Below the pieces are notes generated by a model. The model made no database searches, was not told the DNA's origin, and saw only the letters and a list, made by a program, of their open reading frames with translations. From the NCBI RefSeq assembly GCF_029407905.1, contig NC_073628.1, positions 17,017,501 through 17,081,500 on the forward strand: 64,000 bases of DNA, given 5' to 3'. The translations under genes and the position numbers were made by a program. Below are positions 39,839 through 50,799 of the stretch, piece by piece. How positions within the stretch are numbered: position 1 is the stretch's first letter; every line of letters begins with the position of its first letter. This stretch comes from Bubalus kerabau. Taxonomy: Eukaryota > Chordata > Mammalia > Artiodactyla > Bovidae.

Positions 39839-41389
39839 GAAGCTGAGGTAAAGATAAAGGTTCCCCCAGGGGCTGCAGTCTTCCCTCTGTCCAGGCCTGT
39901 GTTGTGCCCTGTTTGGCGATGACTCAGTAGACATTGCCCATTCAGTGTTTTTACCTTCCCTTCTCGAGTGCACTTCACGTCCCTTCCATGGTAGCTTTCC
40001 ATCCATGCGTCTCCTCCGAGCTCTGCCATCACGCCCAGTTCTCCAGCTCAACCAGGCGATCAGATGGCCTGTGCCCTGGCCGTACCTCCTGCCCCTCCCC
40101 AGCCTGCTCATCTGGTTCTTCCTCCTCCTCCGCGACACTGAGACCGAGGATTCACTGACCGCTCTCCTTTCCTGAGTCCTTCAGCATCCTTTCTCTGCTG
40201 CCTTCTGTATCTGGCAGAGGTGAGTGGTCCATGGTTTCATCTTCTGTTGCCAATATCCTCAGCATTCTTATCCCATGGCCCTTGTCTCAGACTCTCATAG
40301 CAAAATTGAATTCCGGGGGTAGGGAGTGGTGGGAAATTCATCAGAAGAGGTCACTGTGGGTGCTGCTGGAGAAAAGCCTAAAATTCTTTGTAGTGATATC
40401 TCCATAATGACATTATCTCTGATCTTACTGACGTCTCTGATCTAGACCACCAGACAGACAGACAAGCAAAAACAACAGAAAACCCTGGCAATTCTGAGTT
40501 TCCCTGTTTGGTCTCCTTTCTCATCTAAACAGTGGCCACTTCCAGTCTTCTCTGTAACATTTAACCCTCTCAATCCTATGTTTGTCTCTTATTCACAGAG
40601 GGTTATCTTGCCTCTAACTTGGCTTTTTTTTTAGCTTCAAAATCATTTTTTTCAGGGAGGTTCTTCCTCATACCTGTCCTTTCCTGGTTTCCTTATCTTT
40701 CTGATTGTAACACCACGTGTTTTATTGCTTGTTTAAAGTTGCTATTATCTCTAAGTTTAAAGAGGTCTAATGACATGAGTTATCCTCTGTGAGTACATGT
40801 TCTAGTAGGTGTCTAATCAATGCTGAAATGGATGAATGAATAGAGGAATGAGTGAAGGAAAAATACACACAGGCCAGCATGTAAGAGCTTTCTTAACCCC
40901 TTGCACTGGAGCTCTGAGTCCTCCTTCCACACCAGCTTCTGTCCTCCTTAAAGGAAAAGCTGTCCTCTCCCATCCAAAGCTCTATCTCCCAGTGATGCTT
41001 GGGTCCCATTTACCCCCACCGTCTTGGCCACTTTGTTTTATCCTCCTTCTTCTCTGATGCCTTTAACATTTTACTTCTTATTGTTTCTCCTCAGCAGTTG
41101 GAAGTGATCATATCTATCTCTTCTTTAAAATAAAGCCCTTTCCTTGATTGTCCTTCTCCAGCTCTTGTATTATCTCCTCCTGGCTTTGTTTACCTTGCTG
41201 CTGCTTCTCCTGGTCATGCTTGGTCCTCACTGCCTGACCTCTGCTGCCACCACTTCCCTGACACTGGGATCTTTGTGGCTCGACTTCCTGTGACAATCGT
41301 GGAAATATTGCTGTTCCCCTGGGGCTCACTGGTGAGCCTGGGGTCCAGGGCCTTCTGCACACTGGTGACTCACCTCCCCTGACCCTCCT
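39839..41389. other. Unassigned, pyrimidine-rich, perhaps old L2
   Basis: Pyrimidine-rich DNA with weak L2-like wording (TTATTGCTTGTTTAAAGTTGC near 40720, TCAATGCTGAAATGGATGAATGAATAG near 40818). The open frames at 39934-40175 and the opposing 162- and 171-codon frames have no recognisable protein apart from the L1 tail on their C-terminal side. Confidence 0.35.
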
Positions 41390-41995
41390 TCCCTGCCCTG
41401 TGGAGACCACAGACACCTCACACTCAGCAAGTGTACACTCATTCCATTCGCTTTCTCCCAAACTGGCTTCTCACACCACGATCGCTCACCCCGAGGACCC
41501 AGTCAGAAACCTTGGTGTCATCCCAGTTCCTCTGTCTCTTTTCCCAAATGTCCATCAACCCTGACCCTGTGTCTCCATTCCCATAACCACTTGGCTGGTT
41601 CAGGCGACCTTGACCTCTCATCGGGACCACTGTCCCTAACTGCCCTGCTCACCTTTGGCTGAAACTGATCTGATTCACTCCTTGTGCTGCAGCCAGAGAG
41701 GGCCTTGGGAATTGAATGTGGATCCTGTCTTGTCACGGGTTAGCACTTCTCATTGGATTTCTCCTTTCAGGATGAAGTCCTGCCTCCTTGATGGGGCTTC
41801 CAGGGCCCTAAGTCTTTCACCACCTGACATCTTCTTGTCTCTCATCTGCACCCTCACATCTTTATCACCTCCTCCCCCTGGCGTACTCCCCACATCCCTC
41901 GTTCCATTCTGGCCACACTCTGACCTGATTGTGGCTTCCTCCCAGGCCTGCTCCTGCGTCTGGACCTTTGTGGTGCTGATCTTTCTAGCTGGACA
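41390..41995 (+). mobile_element. L2 LINE body (ORF2-derived, decayed)
   Basis: The series CACCTCACACTCAGCAAGTG, CCAGTCAGAAACCTTGGTGTCATCC, TCTGATTCACTCC, CAGGATGAAGTCCTGCCTCC and CCTGCTCCTGCGTCTGG follows the coding region of L2 in order on the plus strand. Stops and shifts are frequent; the 120-codon frame at 41655-42017 is a residue of this. Confidence 0.6.
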
Positions 41996-43139
41996 CCGGT
42001 CAGAAGGTCTGTCATAGTTACACGTGCTTGCTGAGTCCTGTAACATGGGGCATCAGAAGAACACAGAATTTGGAACCAGAGACCTGGCTTACCAGTGTAT
42101 GCCTCCATCTGTCCACCCACCCATCCAACAGATGCTGGGTCAGCTCCCTCCTCCCCTCTTCCAAACACACTTGACCCGGCTGCTTCCTACTTGTCTTCAG
42201 GCTGCACCTTAGCCCTCAGCTACTCCAGAGAACCTGAACACACACACACACACACACACACGTGCGTGCATGCACTCTTCTGTCTTTTTAGGAGTTGCGT
42301 TGTACCCTGAACTTTGCCCATCACAGCAGCTTCTGTCAGTCAACCAGCCTGAGTTGAATGGCTCTGTTGTGCCAGGCGCCATGGTGGGTGCTGTCCACAC
42401 TGCACATTGCGCGTTTCCTGCCATCTATGTCTGCAATGGGACCCGTGCTGCCTGAGGGCTGTGACAGGGAGCATCCCACAGCTGTATTGGCCAGTGATGA
42501 GCCCTGCTCGTGGATTATGGAAGATTACTAAATAATTTCTGTTGGCTGCTGGCTGGCTGGTGAGAAAGACAGTAAACTGGCAAGCCCCTTCTCTGATTCT
42601 ACATCCTGTGCTTTTCCAAGTATCCCGGGCTCTCTGTAGCTTCAGGAAGTGTTCCTAAGACAGTCCTCCTGCTTTCCCTTGGGGGGCCCTAGCCGGTCTC
42701 AGGGGCCCAGGCCTTCTCATCCCTGCCTCTCTGGTGTCTCCACCTCATTTGTCCCAGTGAGAGTCTCAGCCCTTCATGATCATAGCCCTTTTCTTTGGGA
42801 AGGCTCAGAAAGCAATTTGGAGGGCCATACAGTGGGGGGATGTACCAGGATGGAATTATTTGGCTAGAATTTAGCATCCGTGGAGGACAGTGGACTCCAG
42901 GTGTTGATAAATAGAGGTCCCTTTCAGCAGAAGCGCAGCAGGCTTTTCCTCCTCTTTTATTGTCATGATTATTATTATTTTTGTGGTTCCCATGGAAACA
43001 ACTAGAGTGAGAGAACAAAAAAGTCAGGGAGGTTAGAGTGATGAGACGGCCCCCATATGCTTGAGGAGACTGAGAATGTGTGTGCGCGTTTGTGGCGTGT
43101 GCACACGTCTGTGTGGACTGCACTCACTTTGTTCCCCAG
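41996..43139. other. Unassigned unique sequence around the CA repeat
   Basis: No mobile element recognised. Around 42480-42560 (GTGGATTATGGAAGATTACTAAATAATTTCTG) the sequence looks like conserved noncoding DNA. A 144-codon minus-strand frame at 42689-43123 is unsupported. Confidence 0.35.
42239..42261. repeat. (CA)n microsatellite
   Basis: Eleven CA units followed by CGTGCGTGCATGC. Confidence 0.95.
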
Positions 43140-43285
43140 CACACTGCTGGGTTGGGGAAAACGGTGCTGTTTATTCAAGGCGTTTGTTACAATTGGGCTC
43201 AACCAGGAGACAACTATCAGCTCTCAGCAATTAGGGAGCCTTGTAATGACAGCTCCCCCATCCGCTTAACAGCGGAGGGAGGCGG
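43140..43285. other. Homeodomain-motif-rich segment, possible enhancer
   Basis: GTTACAATTGGGC, GCAATTAGG (43227-43235) and TAATGACAGC (43243-43252) lie within 80 bp. TGACAG is the core of MEIS/TGIF-type TALE factors and TAAT/AATTAG of homeodomains (established knowledge). CCGCTTAACAGCGG at 43262-43275 is a 5-bp-stem inverted repeat. Enhancer role is inference. Confidence 0.3.
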
Positions 43286-44383
43286 GCAGAGATGGAGACA
43301 TTCAGAATGAGAGTAGAAATGTCGGAGAAGAAGACGTGGCTCAGAGATGGAGTCACGGATCGGCATCCTGTCCCCTCTTGTGTCCTTTGGTGGGTGTCGG
43401 GGGGCAGTGGGGGTTCTCTAGGTGCCTCCTGTGTGGCATCAGTGGGACACAGGGAGAACAGCGGCCCGGCAGCCCCGTCCTGGGTCCTTCATCTGCAGTC
43501 TGCTTGCTGCCTTTATGATTCTGTGCCTGACTCAGGGGTTGGAAGAGGAGCCAGCTGAGGAACCCTTGTTCAGTGGCCAAGCTGATCACTAACATCTTGA
43601 GTCTCCAGAAGAGGTCACAAGGACCTTTCCAAAGCATCACTCCCCTCGACTGTCCTTCCTGTGGACCTGGAGGGACTGGTAGGGTCACCCCCTCAGTCTC
43701 GTTCCTGGCCTTAATGATCAGGAGGCCCTAGGATTTAGGTGGAGTCCCAGCCACAAAAGGCATTGAAACAGACCTGCAATCGCTGGACTGAGAGCGATTC
43801 ATTCAGCTGGCACTGGGGTGGAGCAGATAAAGATGAGAACCAGAGGAGGCCTGCGTGTAAGAGAGCGACCTGCCCACAGTGGGCGGCCCTCCTCTCCAGC
43901 CCTGCGCTCCATGTCTGGAGAATCCAGGGCTTCTCATCAAGCCCTCCCTGCACTGGCTGTGGCCAGGTGTCTGCTCCTCACTCATGAGGTTACCTGTGCT
44001 ACTTCCAGACCTCCCACCGCTGTTATTTCCTCACAGGACGGTCTTGGAGAAAACATGCTAAAAACACATGAAGCTCATCATCCCAGACCCCTATGCTCAG
44101 AGCATTGGCACCCCCACCCTGGCCCCAGCAACCGGCACCACTCACCTTTGGACTTGAGAACTAAAATATTGCTACCATGTCAGTTAACAAAGGAGGCTGG
44201 AGCCATCAAGCCAATTACAGCTGCCAGAATGGTGAACCCTTGAAGAAACTCAGGATAAGAAACTCAGGATGAGAAAACACAGGATGCTGCTCCCAGATAA
44301 CTGAGGTGGATATTAAAGGAATAATTTCAGTGAGCCCAGACTCTCGCATCTTCCCATACATAGACAAGTGCTAAATTCCTTAA
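43286..44383. other. Unassigned unique sequence
   Basis: GC-richer DNA with chance open frames on both strands, the longest 141 codons at 43818-44243. No protein family recognised. Confidence 0.45.
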
Positions 44384-44395
44384 CCTGAGATATTT

Positions 44396-44516
44396 TGTTG
44401 CTGTTATTTAGTAGCTAAGTCATGTCTAACTCTTTTTGCGACTCTGGACTGTAGTCTACCCAGGCTCCTCTGTCCCTGGGATTTCCCAGGCAAGAATACT
44501 GGAGTGGGTTGCCATG
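44396..44516 (-). mobile_element. Bov-A monomer
   Basis: GTTGCTGTTATTTAGTAGCTAAGTCATGTC to GAATACTGGAGTGGGTTGCCAT. Exact 12-bp target duplication CCTGAGATATTT at 44384-44395 and 44517-44528. Confidence 0.95.
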
Positions 44517-44751
44517 CCTGAGATATTTGTTTTTCTTTTATTAACAGTCACCTTCTGACATTCCGGCTACCTGGTCTTTTGTTGCAAACTCCTGTATATA
44601 TCTTGGCCCCCTTACCTCGCCTCTTCAGAACAGTTTTCTCAGCATCGTCTGAGATGCTTTGTCTCGGACTTGGAGTCCTCAGAAAGCCCACTGAGTAAAA
44701 ACGAACTCTCAGCTTTTAGGCTGTGTATTTTTTTTCAGTCAACACATTGTG

Positions 44752-44963
44752 CGTGCGTGCTAAGTCGATTCTTTCGTGTCTCAGCCTTTGGGACCCCATG
44801 GACTGTAGCCCACCAGGCTCCTCTGTCCATGGGGATTCTCCAGGGAAGAATACTGGAGTGGGTTGCCATATCCTCCGGGGGATCATCCTAATCCAGGGAT
44901 CGAACCTGCATCTCTTATGTCTCCTGCATTTACAGGTGGGTTCTTGATCATCAGTGCCTCCTG
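44752..44963 (-). mobile_element. Bov-tA SINE
   Basis: GCGTGCTAAGTCGATTCTTTCG, CCATGGACTGTAGCCCACC, the box B complement CCAGGGATCGAACCTGC and a decayed head (TTGATCATCAGTGCCTCC). Confidence 0.9.
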
Positions 44964-45340
44964 ACTGTACCTAAGCTGAAAGACTCTTCCTCTGCATCTG
45001 CCAGTGGCATCTCTGGGTTTTCTAGTCACAGCCCCTTCTCCTCCCTAACTAGGAGATCCTCTCTCTGTGCAATGCAGGAAGTGGAAGTCATCTTCTAACC
45101 CACCCCACTGCCCTAGCAGCCCCTTGGATTTGCCATAGTGCCTGACGGACTGAGTGCATCCAAGCCTGAGTGACAGGTCCCATCTCATGCATTCCTCCTT
45201 CTTCTTCATGGGTTCTTGGCACCCATACCTTTAAGGTCAATTTTTCCCCGCCCTGAATGATATATTTTTTTTCTTTCTGACCAGTGGCCTTTGATAGCAG
45301 GGAGCAACTCAGTTGCATATTACCAGAGGAACAGTGTGTG
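44964..45340. other. Unassigned unique sequence
   Basis: No repeat recognised. A 103-codon minus-strand frame spans 45088-45399 and overlaps the paralogous element, without recognisable domains. Confidence 0.4.
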
Positions 45341-45441
45341 TTGTAATTGGCCAGGGATCGGTCTTGAAATGTCAAGGAAAGATTTATTTCCTCATGCACC
45401 CTCTCGAGGTGCTAATTTTGCTATAGGCTGCTGGATAATGG
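45341..45441 (+). other. Element B of a duplicated ~100-bp non-SINE pair
   Basis: Counterpart of 31829-31928, same strand, same order of shared words: TAATTGG, GGAT, CTTGAAATGTCA, AAGAT, GCTAATTTTGC, GGATAATGG. Lengths are 101 and 100 bp. Flanking sequences do not align convincingly beyond the element. Known alternatives: an ancient exapted repeat family, or regulatory elements that arose by tandem duplication. Confidence 0.6.
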
Positions 45442-45745
45442 TTCCCACTCACAATGGCCTGAGTTCCTAATCAGAATACCGGGCTGTAATTGGGTTGAAG
45501 GGATTTTAAATCATTAAAGTTGCATTTAGAAAGGGGAATAGAAATAGAACCCCAAGATTGAATGACTCACTTAGTATTTAATGAGGGAGTCATGGAATAT
45601 TACTTATAATATTCTCTTAATGACCTTACAAGCAATGTAACTCCCCCCGCCCTCCAGGGTCTGTTCACGAGGCACTGTTCTACAGCCTCTGATCCAGCAC
45701 TCTGGAGCAATTAATTACTGACCCATCAAAGAACAATCAGGCCCT
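45442..45745. other. AT-rich motif cluster, possible enhancer
   Basis: Continues from element B with GGCTGTAATTGGG, TTTTAAATCATTAAAG and, at 45708-45737, CAATTAATTA, then CATCAAAG (TCF/LEF-like) and AACAAT (SOX-like). Dense TF-like words without repeats suggest a conserved element. Not testable here. Confidence 0.3.
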
Positions 45746-46107
45746 GCTCTGCCAGCAGAAGTGCTGATTTCTGTCCCCACCATCTCCTCACTCTGCATCA
45801 TCCTGCCGTCCCTGTTCTGGGGCTGCCAGGAGAGCACTGGATGTTTCCCAGGCCATAAGTCATCAGGCAGTTTTTGGAAAGCCTGGCTTACCATGAGACC
45901 AAGAAGGTGTCAGAGAGTTCCACGTGGTGGGTCTACATGGAGAGGGTGACAGGAGGGGGATCAGGGGCTCTGGGGGTTCACAGACTTCAGGTTTCTGAGA
46001 ATACTTTCTCTGTGCTTCCAGCTGGACTGGCCTGTGCTGGGTTATCCAATGTCAATCACTGGTATAGTGCTTTAATAGCTGGGTTTCCATGTTATTACTA
46101 GCCATCA
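45746..46107. other. Unassigned unique sequence
   Basis: No repeat or gene recognised; open frames under 76 codons. Confidence 0.5.
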
Positions 46108-46115
46108 GAATCAGG

Positions 46116-46407
46116 GCAACCCTGAATATTTATTGGAAGGACAGATGCTGAAGCTGAAGCTCCAGTACTTTGGTCACCTGATGTGAAGAGCCAACTCATT
46201 GGAAAAGACCCTAATGCTGGGAAAGATTGAAGGCAAAAAGAGAAGGGGGCAGCAGAGGGTGAGATGGCTAGAGAGCATCACTGACTCGATGAACATGATT
46301 TGAGCAAACTCTGGGAGATAGTGAAGGACAAGGAAGCCTGGTGTACTGCAGTCCATGGGGTCGCAAAGAGTGGGCATGACTGAGAGACTGAACAACAACA
46401 ATAATTG
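46116..46407 (+). mobile_element. BovB 3' end fragment
   Basis: CTGAATATTTATTGGAAGGAC, CTGAAGCTCCAGTACTTTGG, GAAGAGCCAACTCATTGG, ATCACTGACTCGATGAAC, then GTGGGCATGACTGAGAGACTGAACAACAAC. Target duplication GAATCAGG at 46108-46115 and 46408-46415. Confidence 0.93.
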
Positions 46408-46834
46408 GAATCAGGAAGCAGGTAGCATAGAGGAAGGAAACAGACTCCAGAGTCCTATAGATCCGGCCCTGCCTCTTAGGAGACCTGCAGCTCTGGGCAT
46501 GTGACTAAGGGTCTGGCACAGGGCAGGCACTGGACGAGTGGTCACTTCTCTCAATATGATTGTGAGCAGGGCTTGCCCTCCCCCGGCCCCTGCCAAGTAA
46601 ATCTGTTTCAGGTCGTGTGCAGTTCCAGCACCTATGTTGGCTTTTATCTCTGGGTAGACTTGTAAGCCTCCAGACCCATAAATAGCATCCCTCAGCACTG
46701 AGTTGCAGAGGGGCTGCTTGGTGTGTGTTGGTGAATGCAGAAAGGCCTAGACTCCAGAGGGAGCACACGAGTGTTGCACATATGCGGGCCCTGTCATTGT
46801 CTCTGGGGACAAAGGCCAGGTAGGACCCCACCTA
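46408..46834. other. Mostly unique, a possible MIR piece
   Basis: A weak plus-strand MIR-like fragment at 46430-46540 (GACTCCAGAGTCCTATAGATCCGGCCCTGCC, GTCTGGCACAGGGCAGGCAC). Otherwise nothing recognised. Confidence 0.35.
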
Positions 46835-46862
46835 CCTAACCCTAACCCTAACCCTAACCCTA
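46835..46862. repeat. Interstitial telomeric repeat (CCCTAA)n
   Basis: CCTAA followed by uninterrupted CCCTAA units, 28 bases or about 4.7 units, the complement of TTAGGG. It is surrounded by ordinary unique DNA, with CCTA just before it (CACCTA) and CTACTGGG after it, so this is an internal tract and not a chromosome end. Confidence 0.97.
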
Positions 46863-47470
46863 CTGGGACACACAGTTTGGAATCGTGATCCTTGCAGAGT
46901 GAGCTGAGCTGCCCTGGAGTCAGAAGGTCCAGAGTCGGCTGCCTGTGGCCACCGGGTCCGTGTTGGCCAGGCTCTCTGAAATGCCTGTTCTCTGCACAAT
47001 TGACCCAGTGTCCCTTGGCAGGAACGGCTTCACCTTCTTGAGTCATCCGTGGTGCCACGTGCCCATTCTGACTTAGGCCCTTGGGGAGGGGACTTTTGTC
47101 TTTTCTAGGACTAAATAGTAAGTCTGAGCTGATTTCAGCTTCAGTTGTAATTCCTGTTGTCTGACCTGCAGTGGAGACACACTGATGAGCGAGTTGCACT
47201 TACACAGCTGCCCACATCGGGTCCATCGGAAAGACTCTGATAAGGGAGTACGGCTTCCTGAACACCAGGGAGAAGGGTGAGGCCATGGGTAACACGGGTG
47301 TCTTCTTTAGATGATAGAGTTGTATTGCACTTGGGTGGCTATGCAGAGGACCATCCTCCATAAAAGGGCAGGAAGGGGAGAGAGCTGATATTTGTGGAGT
47401 GCCTCCTCTTGGGCAGACAGCAGACTGGTCATTGCATGGAGAGGAACTGCTTGATGATGGCTTTGGGTGG
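46863..47470. other. Unassigned unique sequence
   Basis: No repeat family recognised except a short MIR-like piece near 47385-47440 (ATTTGTGGAGTGCCTCCTCTTGGGC). The 150-codon minus-strand frame at 46747-47199 runs through the telomeric tract and is chance. Confidence 0.45.
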
Positions 47471-47471
47471 T

Positions 47472-47684
47472 TTGTTGTTGTTTAGTCACCCAGTTGTGTC
47501 TGACTCTTTGTAACTTCATGAACTGTAGCCCGCCAGGCTGCTCTGTCCATGGGATTTCCCAGGCAAGAACACTGGAGTAGGTTGCCATTTCCTTCTCCAG
47601 GGGATCTTCCCAACCCAGGGATCAAACCCTCATCTCTTGCATTGCAGGTGGATTCTTTATCACTGAACCACTTGGGTCAGGTCG
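47472..47684 (-). mobile_element. Bov-tA SINE
   Basis: GTTGTTGTTTAGTCACCCAG, GGGATTTCCCAGGCAAGAAC, box B complement CCAGGGATCAAACCCTC and head complement CACTGAACCACTTGGG. Confidence 0.93.
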
Positions 47685-49890
47685 TACCCAGCTGCACAGA
47701 CTTGGTGAGTTCCTTCTACCAGTTTTGCTTTTGCCCAATGGATGCAAATTGTGGCAAATGTTTTGTTATAATATTTGTTATCATTAACATCCAATGAGCT
47801 TACCAGAAGGAAATGCACTATGATTCAGAAAGTTAAAACAACTGGGATGTTCTCTAATTGTGAGGTGTTGACTGATTTTAGCTTAGTCCTTGTGAAAGCA
47901 TCAGTGGTTAGAGGGATGGTTTACCAAAAGTAAAAGTGATCACGCGCACATCTTACAAATCAAAGCCAAAACAGTGTGACATTGTGTGTGAAAGAACACA
48001 CTCTCCTTTGTTCAGTTAGCCCCTTCCACCCCAAACTGTGACATTTATGATAAATCTAATAATGTCTTACATGCAAAAAATTGTAAAGAGTCCTACAGAG
48101 GCTCCTTTGTGCAAAGATTCTTGGTCATTGCCACCATCTCTATTAAGTCATCAGTTCAGAAACTTCCAGTGTCTGTGCTTATCCTTGAAGAGGGCCACCT
48201 CTGTGCATTCTGAGCCAGATGGTTAGAGTATTTCTTTGTGGGCTGCGTTTGTCACCAGATGCTGGAATGATGGGGACAGAGCCTCCAGACCACACGCCCC
48301 AGCTACCGGCAGACCACTCTTTCTGACCCTAATGCCATTGCTTTCTTTTGGATTTTTGATCTTCCATTTTTGTTTCAGTCAAGGCTGGCTACCAGACCAG
48401 AGGGCCCCTTCTAAGAGTAGAAAAACCTGCCTTCATGGGTAAACATGGCCCCCCAAGTACAAGGTAAACCTACGGCATCTTTGTGCAAATTAGATCAGGA
48501 GGTACGGCCCCGATCCAGGCGTGTTGCTGGTTTCTAGCCCCCTGGAGACCCTTGGCCTGGCTCCCTTGTGCAGTGAGCAACCATGCAGCGTGTACAGGGC
48601 TGCCCTGCTGTCCTAAAACCTGACTGTTGTGATCATGGCCAGAGTAGCGTCCGAGAGATCTGCTCCGTATTTAGGTGAACTTGATGATGTTCAGTCGGGA
48701 ATTATAGTTTTATCTTCTGTATAGAAGCAGCAAATTCCCTGAAGCTGGTCAGGCACCCCAGCTGTTTACCGCCTGCAGAAGCTGCTGCTTATCTCCACGG
48801 AACAACCTGCCTTTCAGAGATCATGTCTTAATTAACTCCGGGCTGTTGAAACTGAAATCGTAGTAATGTCGTGAGATCACATTGTCAGTGAAAGACAAAG
48901 GGGCAGGAACTCTGCTGACAGGGAGTGGTGCTGGGCACTCTTTCCTGAGCTGGGCGCTGGCTGCGGGCTACTCAGTGGCGTCTGGCTGGGATTCAGAACA
49001 ACATTTTATTGCACTTGGAAGGAATCTTAATGCTCTTTTAATCCTGTAACTTGGAAATATCTTTAAAAGTTTTATACCATATAACTTATTCTTACGGTAC
49101 TCAGGATGCTCTGATAATTTCTGTTCTGTCCTATTTAATTCATTTACAAAATCAATGGTCAAAAATCATCCAATTGATTCACGGCCTGCTACTGATTCAC
49201 AACATGAAGACTGAAGAACAGTGATGTAGTTCAGTTCCTAAATGTTAGCTTTAAGGACTGAGAGCCAAAGAGACGAAGGAACTTATCCTGGATGGTTGTT
49301 AGTATCAGAGCTTGTTCTTACGCTCTTCCCAGTGGCTCTGTGCCTGCTGTTACTGGACCCGTCCCTGGGGAGCCTGTTCCCTTCAGTACAACATTAGCTG
49401 AGCACTCCTGTGGTGTGTCCTTGGGGAGACAGTGCTTTCTGGTGTACAAAGTGTTGGCGACAAGCACTGGTCCTTGGCACACTTGTTCCCAAACTGGGCA
49501 GTGGGATCACAGATGCCAACACCTGACCTTGTCCTGTACCTTCACCCACATGCACTTGATCCAGTGTGTACTCACCTCCCCTGGAGCTGCTCCTGAAATG
49601 GTGAATAGTCAGGCACTCTTGTGGGGACTGAACTTTTAGTTTTTAAAAGAGAAAATACTTGGGACATCTTGGCAGATGTGTCTTGCTCTCCAGGCCTGGG
49701 TTTACATATTTTTCATGCCCTGAAGGGAGTTTTCCATTGAAAATCTTCTTGTTGATTACTGTGCCCATCAGCTTCCTCCCTGTGGGCCCTCGCAGCAATC
49801 CACGGACCAAAACAACTTGCAGTGAGTCCCCTCCACTCTGAGAGCATGTTCGTAAGACCAAAAAGGTTAGCCTAGGTACCCACCTATTAG
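47685..49890. other. Unassigned unique sequence, possibly conserved in part
   Basis: 2.2 kb without young repeats. Candidate slow-evolving parts lie near 48040-48080 and 48790-48900 (GTCTTAATTAACTCCGG, GTAATGTCGTGAGATCACATTG). The open frame at 49292-49639 (115 codons) has no recognisable domain. Confidence 0.35.
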
Positions 49891-50106
49891 ATGCGTGCAA
49901 GTCGCTTCAGTCATGTCCAGCTGTTTGCAACCCCGTGGACTATAGCCCACCAGGCTCCTCTGTCCATGGGATTCTCCAGGCAAGAATACTGGAGTGGGTT
50001 GTTATGCCCTCCTCCAGGGGATCTTCCTGACCCAGGGATCGAACCCACATCTCCTGCAGCTCCTGCATTGCAGGCAGATTCTTTACTGCTGAGCCATTTT
50101 GGAAGC
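49891..50106 (-). mobile_element. Bov-tA SINE
   Basis: GCGTGCAAGTCGCTTCAGTCATGTCC, GGGATTCTCCAGGCAAGAATACTGG, CCAGGGATCGAACCCAC and TGAGCCATTTTGGAAGCCC. A small internal duplication of CTCCTGCA (CATCTCCTGCAGCTCCTGCATTG) distinguishes the copy. Confidence 0.95.
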
Positions 50107-50799
50107 CCACCCAAATAACACAATTGGCTACATAGTACTATACTGTAATAGGTTTATAATACTTTTCAGACAAATACATGAGCAAACAAACAAATGCAGA
50201 GAGTAAAGAAAACATTTTTAACTCGGCAGTGCAGTACCCTGGAAAGCACACCAGTTCAGTACAACAGCAGGACCACAGAAGCCGACATCGAGTGAACAGA
50301 CAAGAAGAGTTACTGATGAAAGAGGGAGAGGAAGTGGGGGGATGGTAGGGCTGAAGGATCACCAGCAACAGGGCCCTGGATCTGCAGCAACCAGGATCAG
50401 CAGCAACAGAGAGGGAGGGCAAGATGCAGTTTCACTCGCGCCTGACTTTGATGGAACGCACATTCCATCTTTGAAAGTTCACAGCTTGAAGGTTTGTATG
50501 TAGGGGACCTCCTGCAGCCCCTTCCCAGAACATAGATGGGCAGGTCCCTGGGTCCTGTTTTCAGAGAGTTGACTCCTTACCCGTGGCCTCATGTCCTCCG
50601 GCCCTGGCATGTGGGCACACACTTCTCTGAGTAGCCGCCTTTGGAAAAAGCACCACTTTATCCAGCAGACTGTCAGCAACCCTGCCACCTTGGGATGGCT
50701 CTGTTCTCTTCTTGCTGGGGGAGCCCCCCTGCCTTTCTTGACTCGGGCGGCTCACCACCAGCCCCGCCCCCTCACAGACACAGATGCTGAGCCGTGTTT
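50107..50799. other. Unassigned unique sequence
   Basis: No repeat recognised. Frames of 94 and 132 codons occur on opposite strands (50138-50422 and 50591-50989) with no protein family evident. Confidence 0.45.

Noticed and set aside
39517..40032. 171-codon minus-strand frame
   Set aside because: Its C-terminal end is L1 ORF2 sequence; the N-terminal part reads through unrelated DNA past the inverted L1 junction. It is an artefactual fusion.
39650..40138. 162-codon minus-strand Arg-rich frame
   Set aside because: It overlaps the L1 insertion and GC-rich flank, shares DNA with the 171-codon frame in another phase, and has no recognisable protein.
46835..46862. Chromosome end or assembly end
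   Set aside because: The telomeric tract is only 28 bases and continues into unique sequence on both sides.
46747..47199. 150-codon minus-strand frame
   Set aside because: It passes through the telomeric hexamer tract, which yields a Leu/Gly repeat (LGLGLGLG). No independent coding evidence.
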